DNA of 19,081 nucleotides, taken from positions 1 to 19,081 of the forward strand of contig CAJTUT010000024.1 in NCBI GenBank assembly GCA_910579455.1, in the 5' to 3' direction. A model generated the notes under the pieces. That model searched no databases, was not told the origin of the DNA, and saw nothing but the letters and a program-made list of their open reading frames with translations. Shown here one piece after another: positions 1-5,812 of the stretch. This stretch comes from an uncultured Bacilli bacterium (GTDB taxonomy: Bacteria > Bacillota_I > Bacilli_A > RF39 > UBA660). A program made the position numbers and the translations under genes. Numbering within the stretch: position 1 is the stretch's first letter; every line of letters starts with the position of its first letter.

Positions 1-1
1 G

Positions 2-406
2 ATTAAAGAAAGACAGGACTGTACTTTTTTGTTTCTAACAAAAAGAATTGATAGATTTATGAAATGTATTCCAGATGACTGGGAAAATGGATACGACAAT
101 GTAGTTGTATGTTGTACTATTGAAAATCAAAAAAATGCAGATTATAAATTATCAATTTTTAAAGATTTACCAATAAAACATAAATGTATTACAGCCCAAC
201 CATTATTAGAAAATATAAATATAGAAAGATATCTTGATAATATAGAACTTGTAGTAGTTGGTGGCGAATCCGGTATAAATGCTAGACCAATAGAATTTGA
301 TTGGGTATTGAATATTAGAGAGCAATGTATAAGAAAAAATGTTAGTTTTGAGTTTAGGCAATGTGGAACCTATACAATAAAAGATGGAAAGATAATTGAA
401 AAATAA
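2..406 (+). CDS. DUF5131 family (phage Gp37/Gp68-like) protein, 3' part only
   Basis: The reading frame is open from base 2, so the gene begins outside the window; the TTG at 29 lies inside the domain and is not a real start. The visible part has the family's C-terminal landmarks: a FLTKR segment followed by an arginine and a 'P.W' stretch, a 'V.CTIENQ' strand, 'IKHK' leading to 'QPLLE', the glycine-rich VVGGESG loop with ARP, a 'W...IR.QC' helix, and a final F.F.QCG strand. DUF5131 proteins are distant radical SAM relatives whose CxxxCxxC cluster lies in the N-terminal part missing here. Their substrate is not known. The gene opens a same-strand run with an acetyltransferase and a second radical SAM protein, 42 bases downstream. 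The identification is firm; the function is unknown. Confidence 0.85.
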   Translation: MKERQDCTFLFLTKRIDRFMKCIPDDWENGYDNVVVCCTIENQKNADYKLSIFKDLPIKHKCITAQPLLENINIERYLDNIELVVVGGESGINARPIEFDWVLNIREQCIRKNVSFEFRQCGTYTIKDGKIIEK

Positions 407-448
407 TTTAAAAGATAAATAGTTATTTTGTTAAGGAGTTGAAGTAAG

Positions 449-1195
449 ATGGACGAATATACCAATTTAACATTAGAGAATATTGATGAAGAACATATTT
501 GTTGTGCTATTGGTGATCCAAAACATCAATGTGGAGTAAATAATAAAAAGGAATGGATAAAAAATAAATTAAAGGACGGTCATGTATTTAGAAAACTAAA
601 TGCTAGAGGTAAAATATTTATTGAATATGAGCCAATAGAAACTGCTTGGGTGCCTATTAGTGGTGAAAATTATGAATATATTTATTGTTTATGGGTGGCT
701 GGTAGTTTTAAAGGTAAAGGAATTGCAAAGGAATTACTAGAGTATTGTATAAGCGATTCAAAAGAAAAAGGTATGAGTGGAATTTGTACTTTGACTTCTA
801 AAAAGAAAAAACCATTTATTGGAGAAAAAAAGTTTTTTGAACATTATGGTTTTAAAGTTGTAGATACCATTGGAGATTACGAATTATTAGTATTACAATT
901 TGATGATAACGAAGTACCTAAATTTAATGATAATGCTAGAAATATGAAAATAGATAATCAAGATTTTACAATTTATTATAGTAATGAGTGTCCTTATGTA
1001 GAATATGAAGTAAAAGAACTAACTGAATACGCAAAAGAAAATAATATTAAGATTAACTTTATCAAAATTGATTCTTTAGAAAAAGCAAAAAATACACCTT
1101 GTATATTCAATAATTGGGCTAACTTCTATAAAGGAGAGTTTATATCTAATACTATATTAAATGCTAATTCTTTTGAAAAGTTGATTAGTAAATAA
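449..1195 (+). CDS. GNAT-family N-acetyltransferase with C-terminal YoaP domain
   Basis: A 248-residue two-domain protein like Bacillus subtilis YoaP. Residues about 1-150 form a GNAT fold; the acetyl-CoA pyrophosphate loop is visible in 'GSFKGKGIAKELL', followed by the helix and the 'F.EHYGFKVV' strand typical of the fold's end. Residues about 165-248 match the YoaP domain, with a thioredoxin-like start (IYYSNECPY, Cys181-Pro182), a 'TPC' segment at Cys218 and the 'FYKGEFI' turn. The presumed reaction is acetyl transfer from acetyl-CoA to an amine; the acceptor is unknown. The ATG is supported by AAGGAG at 433-438. The next gene starts one base after the stop, so the two are probably translationally coupled. 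Family assignment is good; the role is not known. Confidence 0.82.
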   Translation: MDEYTNLTLENIDEEHICCAIGDPKHQCGVNNKKEWIKNKLKDGHVFRKLNARGKIFIEYEPIETAWVPISGENYEYIYCLWVAGSFKGKGIAKELLEYCISDSKEKGMSGICTLTSKKKKPFIGEKKFFEHYGFKVVDTIGDYELLVLQFDDNEVPKFNDNARNMKIDNQDFTIYYSNECPYVEYEVKELTEYAKENNIKINFIKIDSLEKAKNTPCIFNNWANFYKGEFISNTILNANSFEKLISK

Positions 1196-1196
1196 A

Positions 1197-2084
1197 ATGG
1201 AATTTATAAAAGCAAAAACAATACTTACAAAAGTAAAATATGGGTCAGAGTGGTATGGTGTTGATTATAATATGAATCTATATAGGGGCTGTTCTCATAG
1301 GTGTATTTATTGTGACTCAAGAAGTAATTGTTATCATATTGATAATTTTGATATTGTTAGAGGAAAGGAAAAGGCTTTAAATATTTTAGAACAAGAACTT
1401 TCTAAAAAAAGAGAAAAAGGTGTTGTTGGAATTGGATCAATGTCTGATACCTACAATCCAAAAGAGTTAGAATATGAACAAACAAGAGGAGCATTAAAAC
1501 TTATATCGAAGTATGGTTTTGGTGTTTCTATTGATACAAAAAGTGACTTAATTTTAAGAGATATTGATTTGTTAAAAGAAATAAATTTAAAAAACAATGT
1601 AATTATTAAATTTACAATCACTACTCCAAATGATGAATTATCTAAAAAACTAGAGCCAAGTGTTTGTGTATCTTCCAAAAGATTTCAAGCAATTAAAGAA
1701 TTAAGCGACAATGGAATATTTGTAGGAGTTATGATGAATCCAGTCTTACCATTTATAACAGATAATGAACATGATATAAAAGAATTAGTTAGACTTGCTT
1801 ATCTAAATGGTGCTAAATTTATTCATACTTATATGGGTATGACTTTAAGGGAAAACCAAAGAGATTATTATTTTAATAAATTAGATCAAAACTTCAATGG
1901 TTTAACAGAAAAATATATTAAATATTATGGTAATAAATATAATTGTATAGTACCAAATTGTAAAAGATTATATAAAGTATTTATTGATGAGTGTAATAAA
2001 TATGGAATATTATATGATATGAGAGACATTATTAAAGCATATAAAAAAGAAATAAAAAGCAATGAACAGATGACATTGTTTTAG
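1197..2084 (+). CDS. SPL-family (spore photoproduct lyase-like) radical SAM protein
   Basis: A 295-residue radical SAM enzyme. The cluster motif is CSHRCIYC (Cys32, Cys36, Cys39; CX3CX2C), preceded by 'NLYRGC' as in the SPL/Rv2578c-like group. The 'GIGSMSDTYNP' segment near residue 80, an E-T-R-G-like helix (EQTRGALKLI), 'SIDTKSDLILRDIDLL' and 'MMNPVLPFI' follow in the family's order. Such proteins bind a 4Fe-4S cluster and cleave S-adenosylmethionine to a radical; in spore photoproduct lyase the target is a thymine dimer, but the substrate of this branch is undefined. The last five residues, QMTLF (291-295), fit the bacterial sliding-clamp binding peptide QL[SD]LF in four respects (Q, a large hydrophobic, L, F). 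Start ATG is one base after the previous stop, without its own clear ribosome site. Sits between YoaP-GNAT and a SAP-domain gene. Confidence 0.85.
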   Translation: MEFIKAKTILTKVKYGSEWYGVDYNMNLYRGCSHRCIYCDSRSNCYHIDNFDIVRGKEKALNILEQELSKKREKGVVGIGSMSDTYNPKELEYEQTRGALKLISKYGFGVSIDTKSDLILRDIDLLKEINLKNNVIIKFTITTPNDELSKKLEPSVCVSSKRFQAIKELSDNGIFVGVMMNPVLPFITDNEHDIKELVRLAYLNGAKFIHTYMGMTLRENQRDYYFNKLDQNFNGLTEKYIKYYGNKYNCIVPNCKRLYKVFIDECNKYGILYDMRDIIKAYKKEIKSNEQMTLF

Positions 2085-2101
2085 AAAGACAATTTAGGAG
2101 T

Positions 2102-2794
2102 GTGATAAGTATAAGTGAAAGACCTGATTTAGATAATAATATAGATAGTAAAATATTTAAAGCATATTATTATTTAAAAGAAGAACTAATTGATTTTTGT
2201 AGAAAGAATAATTTACAAACAACAGGTAGTAAGTTAGAGTTAATCGAGAGAATAGCAAATTTTTTAGATACAGGTAAAAGAACCTACAAGACTCATGCTA
2301 TTAGAAAAACTAAAATTGTTGATAATATAACACTAAATACAATAATAGAAGAAAATTTTATTTGCTCTGAAAAGCATAGAGCATTTTATAAGGAGCAAAT
2401 AGGAAATAGTTTTTCATTTAATGTTGCATTTCAGAAGTGGTTAAAAAGTAATGCTGGAAAAACTTTCAATATTAATCAGATACTATCAATTTGCACAGGT
2501 AGAAAATATGCTTCTACAAAAGATATTGGTAATATATTAAGTTATTTATTACCAAATGAAAATATAGATGTCTTGGATAAAATGAAATATTGTAAAGAAG
2601 AAGTACTGAAAAAATATCCTAAAATGAGAAATTTGGATGATAGAGGAGTTAGTGTAGATAATGTATTTGATTGGATAGAACAACAGCAAGAGCTGTATGG
2701 GGATCAATTTACGTTAACGCCAATAAATGTTGTGCAGTTAGAACTAGAAAAACAGGAATTTGTCTATAATAAAAATTCCTCTAAAGTATTGTAA
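2102..2794 (+). CDS. SAP/DUF6434 protein with a DUF7736-like C-terminal half (apparent chimera)
   Basis: A 230-residue protein. Residues 1-60 carry a SAP-type helix pair (YYYLKEELIDFCR through TTGSKLELIERI), a DNA-binding fold. Residues about 74-122 match DUF6434, with the signature ICSEKHRAFYKE, 'FSFNVAFQKWLKSNAGKT'. In relatives I remember, this is followed by a helix about YHQI and an IDKQFEYN segment. Here, after residue 122 (near base 2466), the sequence changes to 'ILSICTGR...DIGNILSYLL' and 'DWIEQQQELYGD.FTLTP', which resembles phage-type DUF7736. So it looks like a fusion or domain swap. The start is uncertain: GTG at 2102 is only one base from AGGAG (2096-2100), so a non-standard ATA at 2105 or 2111 may be used; there is no ATG. 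Last gene of the operon; DNA binding is inferred. Confidence 0.7.
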   Translation: MISISERPDLDNNIDSKIFKAYYYLKEELIDFCRKNNLQTTGSKLELIERIANFLDTGKRTYKTHAIRKTKIVDNITLNTIIEENFICSEKHRAFYKEQIGNSFSFNVAFQKWLKSNAGKTFNINQILSICTGRKYASTKDIGNILSYLLPNENIDVLDKMKYCKEEVLKKYPKMRNLDDRGVSVDNVFDWIEQQQELYGDQFTLTPINVVQLELEKQEFVYNKNSSKVL

Positions 2795-2820
2795 GAATTG
2801 CTACTTTATGTTAATATAAT
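2789..2820 (+). promoter_or_regulatory. Probable promoter of tRNA-Glu
   Basis: TTGTAA at 2789-2794, a 17-base gap and TAATAT at 2812-2817, overlapping a perfect TATAAT at 2815-2820. Which -10 frame is used is unclear. Just downstream, AATAATGT (2818-2825) can pair with ACATTATT (2837-2844) around an A-rich loop, giving a hairpin in the tRNA leader; it has no T-tract and is not a terminator. Confidence 0.4.
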
Positions 2821-2849
2821 AATGTGTTCAAAAAAAACATTATTCTTAT

Positions 2850-2926
2850 GGCCTGTTGGTGAAGCGGCTTAACACATCACCCTCTCAAGGTGACATTCAC
2901 GGATTCGAATTCCGTACAGGCTACCA
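2850..2926 (+). tRNA. tRNA-Glu, anticodon CTC
   Basis: A complete 77-base cloverleaf with encoded CCA. The acceptor stem is GGCCTGT with ACAGGCT (first pair G-U). The anticodon stem is TCACC/GGTGA (2877-2881, 2889-2893) around the loop CTCTCAA, so the anticodon is CTC at 2884-2886, reading GAG. The T arm is ACGGA/TCCGT around TTCGAAT. The discriminator is A and the overall sequence follows the glutamate pattern (GGCC.GTTGGTGAAGCGG...). The D loop is one base longer than in the usual TTC isoacceptor. CTC is unusual in so AT-rich a genome, where a TTC tRNA alone can read both codons. Confidence 0.93.
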
Positions 2927-2938
2927 TTATTGATTTAT

Positions 2939-2962
2939 AAACTAGATTTACCTAGTTTTTTT
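2939..2962 (+). terminator. Intrinsic terminator after tRNA-Glu
   Basis: AAACTAG (2939-2945) pairs with CTAGTTT (2952-2958) around a six-base loop, and the T run continues to 2962. The stem is short and AT-rich but ideally placed 12 bases after the tRNA. Confidence 0.6.
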
Positions 2963-2963
2963 A

Positions 2964-2993
2964 TTGACATAAAACAAAGGAATATAGTACACT
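2964..2993 (+). promoter_or_regulatory. Sigma-A-type promoter of the TetR/ABC exporter operon
   Basis: A perfect -35 TTGACA (2964-2969), an 18-base spacer and a -10-like TACACT (2988-2993). The -10 forms the left end of a 17-bp palindrome, so repressor binding there would directly block RNA polymerase. No other promoter is visible before the two ABC genes. Confidence 0.65.
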
Positions 2994-3004
2994 AAATTAG
3001 TGTA
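2988..3004. promoter_or_regulatory. Operator palindrome 1 (TACACTAA-A-TTAGTGTA)
   Basis: A perfect 8+1+8 inverted repeat that begins exactly on the -10 element. Its size fits a TetR-family dimer site. The regulator is presumably the TetR protein encoded just downstream; this is inference from position. Confidence 0.6.
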
Positions 3005-3019
3005 TGACACATTGTCATA
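3003..3019. promoter_or_regulatory. Operator palindrome 2 (TATGACA-CAT-TGTCATA)
   Basis: A 7+3+7 inverted repeat that overlaps the first palindrome by two bases and covers the expected transcription start. The TGACA...TGTCA core is common in TetR/AcrR operators. Its half-site differs from that of palindrome 1, so the two need not bind the same protein. An overlapping ACACAT...ATGTGT repeat (3007-3024) is also present. Confidence 0.55.
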
Positions 3020-3044
3020 TGTGTACTGTGGGAGAAGTTGAATT

Positions 3045-3637
3045 ATGTCAAGTAAAACTTTTTATAATTTGGGAAAAGAAAAAAAGAGAAGTTAATCAAA
3101 TTTGCTATGAGAGAGTTTTCTAATAATCTATATCCAAATGTTTCTATTAATCAAATAATTCAAGGTGCCAAAATATCCAGAGGTAGTTTTTATATGTATT
3201 TTAAGGATAAAGATGATTTGTTCTTATATTTAGTACAACTACATACAGATCGATTAAATAAAATTATAAAAGAGCAACTAATACTTAACAAAGGGAATTT
3301 AGAAAAAGCGTTTATCTCTATATATGATGATATTATAATGAAGATAGAGATATTCCAATATATTGGTTTTTTTAAAAATGTTTTTATGTTTTTTAATTTG
3401 AATAAGGAGCATTTTAATCATGTTGGGCATATTTTATATATTGAGGTAGAGAGTTTAATTCAATTAGAAAATGCTAGAGACTTAGATCAAGAATTCATTT
3501 TTCATATGTTTATGCAGAGCTTATTTTCTTCACTAGCCCTTACATTAAAAAATAAAAACAATTATCAAAATAGGGATATTTATATAAAAAAGTTAGACAT
3601 TTTATGCCATGGTATTTATAAAAAGGGAGGAGATTTT
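3045..3637 (+). CDS. TetR/AcrR family repressor, needing a -1 frameshift and lacking its own stop codon
   Basis: Translation should start at ATG 3045, which has GGGAG at 3030-3034, and reads MSSKTFYNLGKEKK, the usual start of this TetR group (.KTFYNL..EKR). That frame stops at TAA 3093. After AAA-AAG the protein continues in the -1 frame from GAG 3086: EKLIKFAMREFS, then the helix-turn-helix INQIIQGAKISRGSFYMYF and DKDDLFLYL. Joined at the heptamer A_AAA_AAG (3080-3086) the repressor is 198 residues, a normal TetR length. The frame does not end: after 'GIYKKGGDF' it runs directly into the ABC gene's ATG at 3638. ATG 3107 would give a protein lacking the first helix and has no good ribosome site. 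Either the frameshift is programmed, or this is a decaying gene or a one-base sequence error (A7 for A8). Confidence 0.75.
3080..3086 (+). other. Slippery heptamer A_AAA_AAG, candidate -1 frameshift site
   Basis: In the frame of ATG 3045 the bases read A AAA AAG, the same heptamer and phase used in Escherichia coli dnaX. A slip back of one base moves the ribosome from a frame that stops seven bases later (TAA 3093-3095) into the frame encoding the rest of TetR. I see no strong stimulatory hairpin downstream and only a weak GGGA upstream at 3071-3074. Confidence 0.6.
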
Positions 3638-5812
3638 ATGATAAAAGTATTTAGATATTTAAAAAGTTCTATTGCATCAGTGCTATCAATTATTGTGTTA
3701 TTAGCAGTTCAAGCAATGCTTGATTTAACTTTACCAGATTATACTTCTAATATTATTAATATTGGAGTTCAACAGGGTGGAATTAGCAATGCAGCGATAG
3801 AAAAAATAGGTGAGTCTAGTTTTCAGAAAATATTATTGTTTACAGATGAAGAAGATAAGAAATTTATTTTATCTAACTATGATAAGGATGGTTCCTATAA
3901 AAATGAGACCATTTATAAATTAAAGAAAGATTCTAATCAGGATAAAGTAAATACTATTCTAGCAAAACCAATGACAATAATTCGTTTTTTAGAGCAACCT
4001 GAAAAAAATCAAGATAAAAATTCAATTTCATTTGATATCCCAGATAATATGGATATTTACACTGCGTTATCTTATATGACTACTTCCCAAAAGGAAAAGA
4101 TGCTGGGAGATATCGATGAGAAATTAAAGAAAATTCCAGAGACCATCATAGATCAAGCAGCCGTTAGTTATGTCAAAGGGGAATACAAAAGAATTGGTAT
4201 TGATACAGATAAGATTCAAACATCGTATATTTTTAAGACAGGACTTATTATGGTAGGAATCGCTCTAGCTGCAATGTTAGATGGAATCATCATTGTATTA
4301 ATTGGTTCTAGAATGGCGGCAAAATTAGCTAAGACATTAAGGCGTAAAGTATTTAAAAAGGTAGTAGGATTTTCAAAAAGTGAAATGAAATCTTTTGGTC
4401 AATCGTCTTTGATTACTCGAACTACAAATGATATTCAACAAGTTCAAATGGTAGTGGTATTTTTGCTTAGAGTCGTATTTTACGCTCCGATTATTGGAGT
4501 CGGTGGAGTAATAAAGGCAATGAATACTAATTCTTCAATGACTTATATTATTGGTGTTGCAGTAGTATCAGTTTTATTTGTAATGCTTACTTTATTTTTA
4601 ATTGCAATGCCAAAATTTAATGTTGTTCAAAAATTAATTGATAAACTAAATTTAGTAACAAGAGAAATTTTATCTGGTTTGCCAGTAATTAGGGCATTTT
4701 CTAATGAACGTCATGAAGTAGAAAGATTTGAACAAGCAAATCATAAACTAACAAAGGTAAATTTATTTATTAATAGGGCTATGAGTTTTATGATGCCTAT
4801 TATCATGTTAGTAATGAATTTTGTTTGCTTAGCAATCGTATATAAAGGTGCTTATGGAGTAGATTCAGGAAATATGCAGGTTGGGGATATTATGGCTTAT
4901 ATTCAATACACTATGCAAATCATTATGGCCTTTTTGATGATCTCAATGATGTCTATTATGTTGCCACGTGCTAATGTTTCTGCTAAAAGAATTATTGAGG
5001 TCCTTGAAACCAAAGATACTATTTATAATAAAGAAAATACAGTAACTTTCAACAAAAAGAAAAAGGGCTTAGTAGAATTTAGGAATGTTTCTTTTAGATA
5101 TCCAGATGCTGACTATGATGTTATTACTGATATTAATTTAGTTGCAAAACCGGGGGAAGTCACAGCTTTTATTGGTTCCACTGGTTCTGGAAAATCTACA
5201 ATTATTAATCTAATTCCTAGATTTTATGATGTAACATCTGGGGAATTGCTGATTGATGGCGTAAATATTAAGGATGTAGATATTGCATCTTTACGAGAAA
5301 AAATAGGTTTTGTTCCCCAAAAAGGAGTTCTATTTACTGGAACGATTAAGGATAATATTAGATATGGAAATGCCAATATCAAGAATAAGGATATTGAACA
5401 GGCACTAGATATTTCTCAATCAATGGAATTTATATCAAAGTTAGAGGGAAAAGAAAATTATGAAATTGCTCAAGGAGGTTCTAATGTCTCAGGAGGGCAA
5501 AAACAAAGATTATCTATTGCACGTGCTATTGCTAAAAAACCAGATATTTATGTATTTGATGATTCTTTTTCAGCACTTGACTTTAAAACAGATGCCAAAC
5601 TTCGTAAAAAGTTGTCAAAGGTTACAAAAGATAAAACGGTATTAATTGTTGCACAAAGAATTTCGACTATTATGAATGCAGATAAAATAGTAGTGTTAGA
5701 TGAAGGGAATATTGTAGGAATAGGAAAACATAAGGAACTCATGAAAGAATGTGAAATATACCAAGAAATCGCACTATCTCAATTAAGTAAGGAGGAGTTA
5801 GAAAATGCCTAG
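3638..5812 (+). CDS. Heterodimeric ABC exporter half-transporter, subunit 1 (degenerate ATPase site)
   Basis: The preferred start is ATG 3638 with GGGAGGAG at 3625-3632, giving 724 residues; the same frame is also open back through TetR. TM1 is about 10-32 and TM2 about 201-223, with an unusually large extracytoplasmic insertion of about 165 residues between them, as in a known Gram-positive subgroup. The nucleotide-binding domain shows GSTGSGKST (Walker A, 513-521), VSGGQ (617-621) and FDD in Walker B (Asp641, with Asp642 where the catalytic Glu should be). The switch residue is Gln673 (VAQR) instead of His. These changes mark the degenerate-site subunit of heterodimers such as BmrCD or LmrCD. 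It overlaps subunit 2 by eight bases. It probably exports drugs or lipids; the substrate is unknown. Confidence 0.9.
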   Translation: MIKVFRYLKSSIASVLSIIVLLAVQAMLDLTLPDYTSNIINIGVQQGGISNAAIEKIGESSFQKILLFTDEEDKKFILSNYDKDGSYKNETIYKLKKDSNQDKVNTILAKPMTIIRFLEQPEKNQDKNSISFDIPDNMDIYTALSYMTTSQKEKMLGDIDEKLKKIPETIIDQAAVSYVKGEYKRIGIDTDKIQTSYIFKTGLIMVGIALAAMLDGIIIVLIGSRMAAKLAKTLRRKVFKKVVGFSKSEMKSFGQSSLITRTTNDIQQVQMVVVFLLRVVFYAPIIGVGGVIKAMNTNSSMTYIIGVAVVSVLFVMLTLFLIAMPKFNVVQKLIDKLNLVTREILSGLPVIRAFSNERHEVERFEQANHKLTKVNLFINRAMSFMMPIIMLVMNFVCLAIVYKGAYGVDSGNMQVGDIMAYIQYTMQIIMAFLMISMMSIMLPRANVSAKRIIEVLETKDTIYNKENTVTFNKKKKGLVEFRNVSFRYPDADYDVITDINLVAKPGEVTAFIGSTGSGKSTIINLIPRFYDVTSGELLIDGVNIKDVDIASLREKIGFVPQKGVLFTGTIKDNIRYGNANIKNKDIEQALDISQSMEFISKLEGKENYEIAQGGSNVSGGQKQRLSIARAIAKKPDIYVFDDSFSALDFKTDAKLRKKLSKVTKDKTVLIVAQRISTIMNADKIVVLDEGNIVGIGKHKELMKECEIYQEIALSQLSKEELENA

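Noticed and set aside
29..406. A complete 125-residue gene starting at TTG 29
   Set aside because: The frame is open to the window edge and residues before TTG continue the DUF5131 domain, so this is the tail of a longer gene.
2850..2926. tRNA-Glu 3' end as an integration attachment site
   Set aside because: No repeat of the tRNA 3' end and no integrase gene are visible in the window.
3107..3637. TetR starting at ATG 3107
   Set aside because: It lacks the first helix of the DNA-binding domain and a ribosome site; the sequence before it in the same frame (KKEKLIKFA) belongs to the family.
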